A DNA stretch of 64,000 nucleotides from Parascedosporium putredinis. Its lineage: Eukaryota > Ascomycota > Sordariomycetes > Microascales > Microascaceae. How positions within the stretch are numbered: the first letter of the stretch is position 1; each line of letters begins with the position of its first letter. The stretch is from NCBI GenBank assembly GCA_949357655.1, contig CASHTG010000013.1:1-64000 (forward strand), read 5' to 3'. The notes beneath the pieces are model-generated. The model was given only the letters and a program-made list of their open reading frames with translations. It was not told the DNA's origin and searched no databases. Shown in pieces: positions 14,157-24,107 of this stretch. The translations under genes were made by a program, and so were the position numbers.

Positions 14157-15855
14157 GTCTCCCTCTATGAAAGTTTAGGAAACCAAGCAACTAGTGACGC
14201 TGAATCGGGAACACGAGCGCATTATGCCATCTCTGATGGCGCTTGCCACTGTCTGACAGGACTATAAGTACGGGAAACGACCTGCTCTACTATACGAAGG
14301 ACTCCTAGTAGTCTGTTTGGGTCTAAGCGCAATTCCAGCCCGTCTATCTATGGTAAGGAAGCGCTCGTATGTGTTGGTAACTGCATAGGTAGTAGCCTTT
14401 TCCCTTACATCCCTCTCCTACCCTGCCGCCTCTCGTAGCACGGTGATCTACCTCCTCCTAGATAGGTATCCGCTCCTGCTGCATCTTGAGTGACTCATTT
14501 CGTGTCTGCGAGCCTTGACGGCGGTGGTATTGCGTGATAGTATCTGAAGGCCATCTTCGTAGTATGAAAAGGAGAAGGAGTAATTTCCCAGCTTTTGATT
14601 AAGTAGAGCTACCTCCTGAAGATATGATAGCTCATCGTTTGCCTTGCTGGATCTAATCCTAGATAAGATGACGCTTCCTTACCGTTCATTCATCGTGGCA
14701 GGCAGACGCCCAGTCGGGCCAAAGCACTTCTCGACACGCCAGCCACCAGCTTCGCTACCCACTTTCCAGTGTTGCGAACGGGAAAACCCTCATCTAGTCG
14801 CTGGGCGGCGATCTGTGAGAGAGCTATTTCGAGAGGGCCTATTAACCAGACGGGATAATCGCCTCAGTTAGCATGAGATACATATATGGGGTCAAAGTCA
14901 GATCGACGTTCCCAGTGGTTTGTTATCTCGTACCTCCCCCAACCACATCCTTAGCTTAAGTCCACATGATGCTTATCATCCCTGCTTTCGGTGAGTCGAG
15001 ACCAACTTGATAGAGGACCCCCAGAGGTATACATGATTAGGCTGGCAAGCGCCCACCATTATTCTTTAGGTGGTATATAGGATACTCTATGTTGCTTGAC
15101 GATATGAACTAAATCATCACAGTCAGTGCCCCTACAATCAGGTTCCGCCTGGCCCGACTCCTCCCGGGTCTGGCCAGCTAAAGAACCAACAGCTCTCCCC
15201 CAGGCCAATCAGATAGCATGGTAAACCAGCTTATTTTAGCTGATAGGGATTGCTCAATGGTCTGATGCGACAGGAGGTGTTTCTTGTAGCGCTGGAGAGC
15301 TGTAGTCGACTCATTTCATACTCATAGTGCCCTAAAGCCTGCCTGAATGGCCCTCTAAACCGGCCGGTCCGCTTTAAACCTCTCTTCCCATAATCTGACT
15401 GGCTGGCAGAATGGCCGTTGTCCCTCGCCCCGCTGTTTTAGGAGATGTGTGTCGTTGACTTGCTTTCGCGAACCGACCGCCGCGACAGCATGCTGCTCTA
15501 TACGCATACCTAAGCGCTCGGCCATGCCTGCAACTGGCCAGGCCATGATACAATTATCTCATACCAACAATACCGATAAAATTCATAGTAATACGTCATT
15601 CGATTCTGAATTATCTCTCGCTACTTCTTGTTCACATACAGAACTCACCCTAAATCTAGCTTTTAATCTAAAAATTCACGCGTAAATATGGATCTATTCT
15701 AGGAACAATGGGGGCCGCTATGGATAAATCTTAGCTAAACCTTAAGCTGGATAATGTAAGGATGTATCAAGTTAAAAAGATTTGTATTGATAATCTTTTC
15801 CCTCCTTCACCTCTGCCTTCGACGCTCGGCAGCTCAGTTTCCCAACAACCTATTC
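14157..15855. other. Gene-poor stretch
   Basis: No supported gene. Several short overlapping ORFs exist on both strands without domain or codon signal. The 5' upstream region of the next gene lies at its right end. Confidence 0.55.
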
Positions 15856-16975
15856 ATGAATCGAACTTTGGAATCCACTATGGATCGCGATAGTCATTCG
15901 ACGGATTGTGAATTGGGTCAAAATGAGTCGATATTGCACGATACTACTAGCACGATATTGTCGATTCGTGGCCGTATGGCCCTCTACCCTCGCGAGCGTC
16001 TCTTTGTCCATCCATTCCTTTGGAGTGAGCGCCAACTTTCTCTCCTAGGATGCAAATTCGTCGACACTGGCGACAGTACAGACGAAACGCTGCGGGGTCC
16101 CGTGGAAGAGAAAAACAACAAGATAGGAGAGACGACTGTCCGGCCGACCGATGCCCAGATATGGGATATGGGTCCTGCTGCGAACTTGGCCTTTGGTCGG
16201 GACTGGTTCGAGAGGATGCTGTCTATCGAGGGCATTCTTCACTCTATCAGCAGCCGTCCTTTTACAAGACAGTAAGATAACGAGAGCCCTCACCATCCTC
16301 TTTAACTCGCTCTCCTTTTCTACCTAGATTAACTGGTTACTATCGTACAGCGAAAGTATCCAATTCTACTTCAGTAGACATTCCGTCGCCTCGTTGCCAT
16401 GTTCCCTATACCCTATCTATGTAGCCGACCCTCGCCAAAAGCCCGAGATACTCTTTATCGCGCACCTCGACATTACACTGCACCAGGTGAAGCGGCGTAA
16501 GCATCTCCAGCCAACTCGCCACTGTTCTGGGAGAGCCAACAGACCTATTTTCTCGCTTTTTCGAAACTTTTAAAGCGCCACGCCCCCGGATAGCCTTAAG
16601 GATCCCTACTTCGTTGCTATTCTAATAGCACTAGCACAGAAGGAGAGGCGTCGCCAGAAACTACGCGACAGATTAAATGAATCCCCTGGCTATCTTACTG
16701 TATGTGTCATTCCTCTAACATAGACTCTCCATTAAACACGTTTATTAAGTAATACGATGCTATTATAGGTCTATCTCCTCGTATCTCAGAGTCTATGCAA
16801 ATACTTACATCACTACACAGCCAACGTGGCATGCACCCTTCTAGACACCTTAGATGCGCCGGGTTCTGAACCTACATTCGACTTAGCCCTTGACATTGAG
16901 CATCGGCGCATCCCCCTCGAGCCTTATGATACAATGGACCGACGACTTGCACAGGCACTGGGCATACCTTCATAA
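15856..16975 (+). CDS. Conserved fungal protein of unknown function, three exons
   Basis: Exon 1 runs from the ATG at 15,856 (15,880 is an alternative) and ends with a GDSTDETL...VRPTDAQIWDMGPA...LAFGRDWFERM segment before a GTAAGA donor. Likely introns are 16,272-16,327 and 16,700-16,768. Exon 2 contains SLKDPYFVAILIALAQKE, and exon 3 contains LHHYTANVACTLLDTLD and RIPLEPYDTMDRRLAQAL before TAA. From memory, this architecture recurs in many filamentous fungi as an uncharacterised, lineage-expanded family often near transposons; no biochemical role is known to me. The frame breaks at about 16,268-16,330, 16,566-16,572 and 16,580-16,585. All three are explained by missing bases at short runs, so the gene may be intact in the organism. 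Expected length is about 332 residues. Confidence 0.55.
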
Positions 16976-17400
16976 TTCCGCTATCTCACTGTCGACATTC
17001 ATCCTTATCCAACTCTCCTACATATATCGGTGTGCTGGCTATCAATGCCAACGAGCCTTTGCTCTTATTAGCTGGTTTCTCACTCTAAGATAAAGATTGA
17101 TAAGACCGAGGAGCTTCTCGCGGGTGTGAATATCATGGTAGTACTAAGTTGTTGGTATTCTCACCACTTTCTTTAAGATAACTAGATTAGTCCCCAGACA
17201 CGGCGTAGCCTTGAAAGACTAACAACATTCTGAATTACGACTCCCTACAGCCGCAAGCGGATCCCAAACCTTGGGATGTCCTACTCTGGAATCCTCCAAG
17301 CCAGCCTCTCACCACTCGGATTCCGTTTCCTTACAAGATCGAATTATTGAACAGAGGGAAAATATTGGGGTAATATGCTGTTCGTATTCGCTGCTTGGAT
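16976..17400 (+). pseudogene. Unassigned coding remnant
   Basis: Short stretches read like protein. One is KIDKTEELLAGVNIM near 17,090-17,135, ending at a GTAGTA donor-like site. Another is open from about 17,222 to 17,370, with PWDVLLWNPP and RIPFPYKIELLNRG. They are broken by stops and no start or domain is recognised. It may be a decayed second gene or an error-laden exon. Confidence 0.3.
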
Positions 17401-17641
17401 CCTTTCAATAGATCCGTTTCTATGGAGGAATTCCAGCCCTTTTTATATCTGATATTTCTGGTATATTTTACAAGATCCATCGTCAAATTTCATTCAGCTA
17501 GACTAGGATCCTGGCTGCCAGCTGGACTAGGATCCGAGCTGATATCCCTTGTTCAACACGAATGCCCTCTGCGCTTGGGCTGGTATGATCTTGGGCTGGA
17601 GATGATCCTTGAAAAGTCCTTCTACCAGATCTCTAGATTAG

Positions 17642-18115
17642 TCATGGACGCGCCGTCTCGAGACTCGGCAGCATGCCTACCTGTGCATAAAACTGTATTT
17701 GTATGCCACGCAGGGCTACGCCACCCGCCTGCTTGCCCTCATGGCACTTGTTCACATTCAGCTCACAGATTGGAGCTTCGGTCCTATAGTATCGTGGACA
17801 ATGACTAGCAAGTGTATGGCAACTCTGCTTCCGCGCTCGGCAATCTTCCGAATAGGATCGACAGCGCCCCACAGCGAGCCGATGCAGTCAAAGATAAACG
17901 GCACTCGCGGATCGCCCTTCGCGTTGACTCCAGTCAATATCCTCCTAGCTATATCGCTGTCCTTGTAATCAGAGGTCATAGCAGCACCCAACCGCCACAT
18001 TGAACTAGTGACGGCAATGACGTTCCGATAGCCCTAGTGGTTGAGCACCTGCAACGCCAATGTCCCTACACTCCTCACCGCGCCCCAAACGAGACAAACG
18101 AGAATTGATAGAATT
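17642..18115 (-). pseudogene. Truncated zinc-type alcohol dehydrogenase (toxD-like/enoyl-reductase-like MDR) fragment
   Basis: Minus-strand frames show a medium-chain dehydrogenase Rossmann segment: a VWGAVRSVGTLALQVLNH stretch (NADP-binding loop) near 18,040-18,100, GYRNVIAVTSS, SDYKDSDIARRI, PFIFDCIGS, IRKIAERGSRVAI, and then KCHEGKQAGGVALRGIQ in another frame. The N-terminal half and the C-terminus are missing, there is an in-frame stop in the Rossmann part and one frame change. It abuts the next fragment at about 18,115, so a rearrangement joined the two. It is the same superfamily as the cluster's trans enoyl reductase but clearly a different gene. Confidence 0.7.
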
Positions 18116-18945
18116 ATCGCCGAGCTTCACAACCGTCATCGTGGCCAACCAAAAGGGGAGTTAGAGTGGTGGTGTGTTAGTCTCGCATTTGACGAGCTCT
18201 AGACTCTCGAGGCACGCATAAGGGCGGATGAGGACCTTTACGGTTTTGTTACAGATCAAGTCAAGTACGTTATTTATTCATTGTTTATCTAGCATCGACT
18301 AACCTTGTCTAATCAGGTACGACTACTTCTACTTCCCTCGGCTCACCAAGTTTGCCCTACGTATGGCGGATGATATGCACGAATTTGTTTTACACAACTT
18401 CAGAGACAGATCTTACGACGGCTAGATATTTTCAAGCGAGGGAACGACTAGTTCGCTGCTGACTTCGCTCGAAAGATAACAGCAAGGGGAAGCCTTCAGG
18501 TTATCGGCAAAGAAGAAGAGCGTCATATCCCATATTGATCATTTGCGCATGACAATGCGACAGAGCCCAGCGTCATCCTCGAAGTTTCCTACTCGCAAAA
18601 GTGCAAAGATCTACCGTTACTAGCGGTCGGCTATATCCTGGGATCAAATGGGTTGACCAAGCCGTTATTGGAATCGACCTGGAGTACCGGAAGATCAAGG
18701 GGATGGAAGAAAAGGCTATGGTATGTCGGCCAAGACATGTTGAAGACGCAGATGGGATAGCTGTACTTGAAGCAGCTCAGACGGATGAGGGTGGTACATT
18801 TCGGGCAGAAGACGGTAGCTTGGTCAATGGAAAGTGGACCCTCCGTATCGGGTTACAGGATTTTGGAAACCAGTATGATTATCCTGGAATTGATGGCATT
18901 TTGGGGAGATTACTATCTCTTTCTCTCAGCTATACTATATGGTAA
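18116..18945 (+). pseudogene. Fragment of a fungal restriction-endonuclease-like (PD-(D/E)XK-fold) protein
   Basis: The plus strand reads IIAELHNRHRGQPKGELEWW, KYDYFYFPRLTKFAL and then, in the best-preserved part from about 18,550, EPSVILEVSYSQK, LAVGYILGSNG, VIGIDLEYRK, VCRPRHVEDADG and DFGNQ. The order EVSYSQK...YILGSD...VVGLDIEYRK...SVWRP is typical of an abundant family of uncharacterised fungal proteins with a Uma2/restriction-endonuclease-like core. Stops near 18,200 and 18,424 and frame changes, including one near 18,645, break it. The frame changes could be sequencing losses, but the stops argue that it is at least partly decayed. Confidence 0.55.
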
Positions 18946-19887
18946 AGAGAAGAGAGGCAGTCAAGTAGAGGAGGAAGCAGAGGCGGGTTTCGGACAGCAG
19001 CATTTTCTCAGGAAGACGGAAGTGAAAGAGGGCCAGGCGCACCGCTGGAGGAACTTCACGTCGGCGGCAGTTCAGGGTAGCGGAGGATGAAGTCAGCCGA
19101 CGGCTTAGCGACCAAAATAGTGATTACATTCTATAGAGCCAAATCACTAATCTGTATATCGTCGTATTATCCTAGTTCACGTAGAAATATAGACATAGGA
19201 GCGTTAACGTGGGGTCATTCGCGCGGGTCAAGAGTGCGTCTACCCCGCTGAGTAGGATTGTCCGGCGGCGGCCCGCCCGCAATCTTGAAGATCGTCGTAA
19301 AAATCAGGTCCACTCCAATTTGCCCAACGGGAACCTATTCGTGTCAGAACCAATAAACAGTGTGCCGTGGATCGGAAGGCGGGCCGATTAGTAATGTGAA
19401 TGTAGGACATAGCGAGTTTACTCATGCTGGAGATCGCATTGGTCCCAACCTGTCGGGTGCGGGGTTTCGGAGACAACAACCTTGAGAGGCTTTCTACAGC
19501 TAGAAGACAAGATATAGGCTTCTCCGTTTTCATCGTGGAGGAAGGAATAGGAAGCCGGTGTACGGATATAGCTAGCCGTGACTACTTGAACATTAGGGAA
19601 AACCTTGCTCGTGTTCCTTTCTGTCTGGAATGAAGTACTATCGAGGATACCGGTCTTCTTATAGATACGTTTTGCCCGGAAATGGTGGCAGTAATAATAG
19701 AATTACCCTTTTGGCAGTGGCGGAAAGCGTCACAAGTCTTCAATGTTCCTCATGTATGTACCTCACTCAGTAAAGTGCCTGACTTTCTCTAGGAACCGTG
19801 CAGGCCCCACTTATTTTCGGAAGTCGGGGTTTCACACCGGCTAACTACCGAGTCAAGTTGGTGCCAGCCCGCGCATTAACTACTGTA

Positions 19888-19972
19888 GTTGAACCAACCA
19901 ACGCAGACCAAAGCGGACCAACCAACACGGCTGGCCAATCCGGACCGACCAACGCGGACCAACCGACCTCCA
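19888..19972. repeat. Short imperfect tandem repeat (CCAACNNGGACCAAC type)
   Basis: Units such as ACCAACGCAGACCAAAGCGG, GACCAACCAACACGG, GACCGACCAACGCGG and ACCAACCGACC repeat imperfectly over about 85 bp, 430 bp upstream of the regulator gene. Function unknown. Confidence 0.7.
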
Positions 19973-20242
19973 AGCACATATGCACAGAATCCTACCCACT
20001 GTTCTAAGGGTTATTTATGAGGATCAAATAACATTGAAACCTGTTAACCTAGGTTCTTCCTCCCAATCATAGTACATGGTGAGGGATGAGAATGCAAGCT
20101 GGAGCATCATGTCGAATGTGTTTAGATCCGGTAATGATCTTCAGCTCCAGGATATCTGGCCCCGCCAAATTCGCGAGGACTTAAAACTTCCTAATACACA
20201 CACATCTTCTCACCGAGCCATGCTTGGGACCCGTATCATCGA

Positions 20243-20252
20243 AACTCACCGC
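20243..20252 (+). promoter_or_regulatory. Candidate cluster motif, regulator promoter
   Basis: AACTCACCGC, one base from the AACTCRCCGG consensus seen in the other cluster promoters, 148 bp upstream of the regulator ATG. It would allow autoregulation. Inference from motif sharing only. Confidence 0.4.
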
Positions 20253-20399
20253 CCGAGGGGGATATTTCTTGGACGGCACCGCGAGATTTCAAGCCCCCTT
20301 TAGCCTCTCAACACCTCAAAACAGAACTATACTCATTTCGACATCCTCCTACCAGTAGTAAGGCCCACATAGTACCAGTTTGATCGTGCCGAATATAAG

Positions 20400-21639
20400 A
20401 TGCCAAAGCCTGGAGCTCAACGCAATGCTTGCGATCGATGCCATACTCTCAAAAATCGATGCGTTAGAAGGGCCAATCATGAGGTATGCGAAAGATGCGA
20501 AAGGCTACAGCTACGATGCAATTATAGCGAAAAGGCAAAGACAGGACGTCCGAAGCAGAAACCAAGAGAGAACAGTATGTATTCCGGTCCATCGTTATTC
20601 TAACGATCGGACGCTAACACAAGTACAGCATTGGTATCCCCTGCCCCGACGGACGATCCATCCATTTTGGACAAGTTTCGATTCTCGTCAGGGCCAGTGT
20701 CAGGACGTTTAAATGCCGGTTCCTCATCTCATGGCGATGCGAATTCCCAGGGCCCCACGCATGGACCACACGGCAACCCAGGCCTTGACTTGCATTTCGA
20801 TAATGTTTACCCTCAAGGTGCGTGTGGATTCTGGTACTATGTAATCGTTTTTCTGACGCTCTTCTATAGTTGACCCGTTCAATTGGCTCTCTGCGTCCGA
20901 CGGCGGACACTCTGTTGAATTGGATGCAGGCGTATTTGAGGATATGCGCTTCTCCGAGACCAACGAAGAAGCGTCGCTGAAAGAACTTCTCGATATGCAG
21001 ACACACCTGCATGCTCTTAACACAACTCAGCTCGAGGATAATGCCAGAATAGGGAACGGGCTTCCTGGTCTCCACATTCCCGGACCATCCAATATTAGCG
21101 AGATCTTGGTTATAATGGAGCGTCTGACGGGCGTATTGAAGAGCCCATCCATTGGCGACGGCGCATCCTCAAGCCAGTCCACCTCTCCTGAAAGCGTCAA
21201 CGATGACGACGGCAAGAACACCTTGTTGCTGCTTCACGCATTTTCTTGCTACGCATACCTACTCCGTTTGCTCAAGCCTTTGGTCACGTCACTTCATGGC
21301 CAGTGTCAGGAGGGTTCTTCTGATGCTCAAGGGTCAAATGGCGAATCAGCAACAGTATCTCTCGGTACATTCAGCCTGGCTTCTAGGCCGGCTTTGAACG
21401 CTCGGATGACATTGAGTCTGATTAGCAACTTGGTCGAAGACCTTCACTCCTCGGCGACCCGCGCTACGTTTTGCCCGCTACTAGATGGGGCATCGGACCC
21501 ATTGGCTCCAGACAGCCCATCCACGCCACCGAAAAAGACTCGCAGCCCTATGATGCGCGCAGCCATGTTTGTATTGGATGAACTGCTTCATGAGGAAGAC
21601 TTTGTTCTTCAGAAGCTCCAAATTTATGATTTTAGATAG
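20400..21639 (+). CDS. AflR-like Zn2Cys6 transcription factor, cluster regulator
   Basis: Three exons (20,400-20,574; 20,629-20,817; 20,870-21,639) with introns of 54 and 52 bp, both GT...AG, giving 377 residues without any frame break. Residues 11-40 form a binuclear zinc cluster of the AflR type, CDRC then HTLKNRC, followed by CERCERLQLRC, with a basic GRPKQKPR linker after it. The C-terminal half carries the aflatoxin-regulator-type domain: LLLLHAFSCYAYLLRLL, SLASRPALNARM, and a terminal AAMFVLDELLHEEDFVLQKL helix. Such proteins bind CGG half-sites and activate their own secondary-metabolite cluster. It sits at the cluster's left edge, divergent from nothing and convergent with the P450 gene. 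It is the obvious candidate to bind the CCGG-containing motif shared by the cluster promoters. Confidence 0.92.
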
Positions 21640-21909
21640 AGGGTGAAGACTAGATGGTGGCGGACATGCACTTGTTGGCTGTCTTTAAAAGGGGCGATTC
21701 AAGGTTCTTAGAATGAGCTGTCTTGCGAAGAATTCATAAAACTTTGGAAATATCCATGCATACCCCGGTTGGTACTCGGCATTACCTTCTGTTCAAACCT
21801 GTCTTGGTAGAAGAACAACCACCATTGTAGATAGCCATGACTCGAAAACTTAGCTTCTCAGGATACAGATCTGGATGAGAGAGGTGACAGCAGCGACAGT
21901 GGTAATGGA

Positions 21910-23662
21910 CTAGGCTATAGACTGCTTGAAGCTAGAATTACCCATGTATTCATCTCGAGTGATGTGCACGTGTAAGTGCACTGAAGAATCCATTGGCTGC
22001 AGCCTCTCGCTGGTAGCTTCATGCATTCTCACGTGAACTCCGTCACGGGGCCACATTGTCAAGCCCATTCCCTTCTTTACCGCCGACGCATCGGTCCAAC
22101 CTACTGGCTCCATTTTATCAAAGCGTCGCAATAGTTTGACCAGCAAGAAACTCGTCTCTACTAGCGAGTATTGCTGTCCAATGCAAATTCTAGGGCCTCC
22201 GCTAAAGGGCAGAAACTGCCAGGCGGGGACTTTTGTTTCCATCTCTCTGGCTTGAACTCGGCTGCGTCTTTGCCCCAGAGATCTACACGGCGGTGCATAT
22301 GATACATGCTGAATGCAATAGTCTGACCCTTGTATACGGCGATCGGAGCATCTTGCTTAGGCCCACCTCCACGAGGCAGAATGGCATGTTTGTTCGCGAC
22401 GCGAGTGTTGAAAGGAATGGCAGGATGCAAGCGAAGAACTTCATTGATGAAATGTTGTAAAATGCGGCAAGACTTTAACTGTGCGAGCCCAGTGGGTTCT
22501 CCCCGTGGAAAGGTTGTGAGCACCGTTTCCCGGAGTTCGGCATAGAGATTCGGGTGTTGAGCAAGGCGGAGGAGGCACCAGCATATAAGGGCTGCCGTTG
22601 TGTCCCGGCCGGCAAACAGAACAGCTGTGGCTTGGGCACGAAGCTCCTCAGCATCTCTCGTTTTCGTAGACAAGGCATGCAAAAGATTTGTGCTAACATT
22701 GGCCGTCTTGGACGATTCGTCTTTGCTATCCGCAGTTGCTGCTAAGGCACGTCGAACAAACCGGCTAGTAAAGGCATGCAACGTCTTTGCGGCGCGTCTA
22801 AACTTGAAGCCATCAGCCAGCCAATAGAGACTTTGAAGTCTAAGCCGATATATCGTATAATCGCTGGCCGTTGCGAAAGCGTCGAGGAAATTGGCAGATG
22901 TCGCCTCTTGCGCTGCCGTGGCATCTTTAGTTCCGCCAAGATTGGAATTCTTTGCATGTATGTAGGCCGACTGGGACTCGACCGATTCTCCGAACAAGAA
23001 AGACGTGGCCGTGTCTGTTCGCAGGAGTCAGTATATTATGTTGATTCTATGCGCAGCGTAATTTTTACTCACCAAGAGTGAAGTTGAACACAGCAGGCTG
23101 TAAATCGACCGCCGAAGTCCACCCGTCGCTGCCAGCTGCTCCAATGGTTTTCACGAACAAATCCGAAGCTCTTTCTGTTTCGTCGAGGTCATTGATATTG
23201 TCCCGAGCAAACTGCGGTCTGAGCAAGGCTCGCGAGTGCTTCCAAAAGCTCCATCGCTCGAGAATATCGACTTGCCAAGCACCGGCCAAAATTGACTATG
23301 ACGCATTTTGCCCGTCTCAAAGTTGTTGAACTGGGTAGCGAGCATGGCTTGCAAGTTTGCCGGCTCTGTGGTTGTAAGAACGCAGCTACCTTCCACCATG
23401 GTCATTTGGAAAGTACTGGCATTTTTAAACTCTCCTCCAAGAATGTCGTCCAGAATGTCTTCGCCTGACTTCCGCGAGTTGCGGATGCGATTAATGCGAT
23501 CTAAGCCATAAGGAAATTTGCCCGTAATGTCGATGGGCGCCTGGCAGTTGTTCGCACTCTTAAACTTATTGAACTGCCGGCGGTTAGCTAGAATCGTACC
23601 AGCTCGAAAATTCCCAGGCATGCCAATACGAGGAACCAGTGGTAGATAGTGAGACGTTCCAT
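21910..23662 (-). CDS. CYP52-like cytochrome P450
   Basis: Start chosen at 23,662 because the frame there opens with a classic membrane anchor (MERLTIYHWFLVLACLGIF). One intron, 23,015-23,072 (GTGAGT...ACAG). Landmarks in order are KHSRALLRPQFARD, the I-helix LFAGRDTTA, the K-helix EVLRLHP, the CYP52-type LPRGGGPKQDAPI and the heme loop FSGGPRICIGQ with the axial Cys. About 565 residues. The CYP52/539/584 group usually hydroxylates the terminal carbon of fatty chains, so a role in oxidising the end of a polyketide chain is plausible. The reading frame is one base short at 22,236-22,238, 23,244-23,247 and about 23,588-23,593; the first two are A/T runs and the rest of the gene is open. It is convergent with the regulator gene and follows the PKS on the same strand. 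Confidence 0.85.
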
Positions 23663-23813
23663 GATTATGTGGGATGTAATGCCAACATCGAGTTGTCACG
23701 GCAAAATACAGGGTGGCGCAGAAGGTATAAAATGTCTTTGCCCAAAGTATTACAAGATAGAACCGGCCCGTTTCTTGTTTCTACTAACCTATCCTACTCC
23801 AATTCCGCCGGTC

Positions 23814-23823
23814 AACTCACCGG
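23814..23823 (+). promoter_or_regulatory. Candidate cluster motif, P450/PKS interval
   Basis: AACTCACCGG, 152 bp upstream of the P450 start. Preceded by CCGCCGGTC and followed by TCCGGCG, so the site is a cluster of CGG/CCG half-sites. Suggested binding site of the Zn2Cys6 regulator. Confidence 0.5.
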
Positions 23824-24107
23824 TCCGGCGATAATACCTCGACATACATGTACTGTGCATGTATGACGGATGAAAATGATCGTACAGCTTGGGAAGCATC
23901 TGAACAAGTCTGTGTCCTGGGAAAGCGATCTTGCCTTTGCAATTTTCTGAATCACAGCTTGACATGATAACATTTTTCTACGAAGACGTAGATATGCCAA
24001 GGCACCAACGAGTACTGTAGGTAAGTCTTGCGAAATTCCGGAAAAGAATTATCGTGATCGATCCACAAGGAAACAGAGAATTGAGCTCCTTCAAACTAGT
24101 CGTGCCT

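Larger units (their letters stand above)
18946..20399. other. Long intergenic region upstream of the cluster regulator
   Basis: No gene is supported. It contains a short GACCAACC-type repeat (19,888-19,972) and, close to the regulator start, the candidate cluster motif at 20,243-20,252. It forms the boundary between the fragment-rich zone and the biosynthetic cluster. Confidence 0.6.

Noticed and set aside
21910..23662. First P450 as a genuine pseudogene
   Set aside because: Three one-base losses, but every motif and the intron are intact, and the same kind of loss affects almost all genes in the window.
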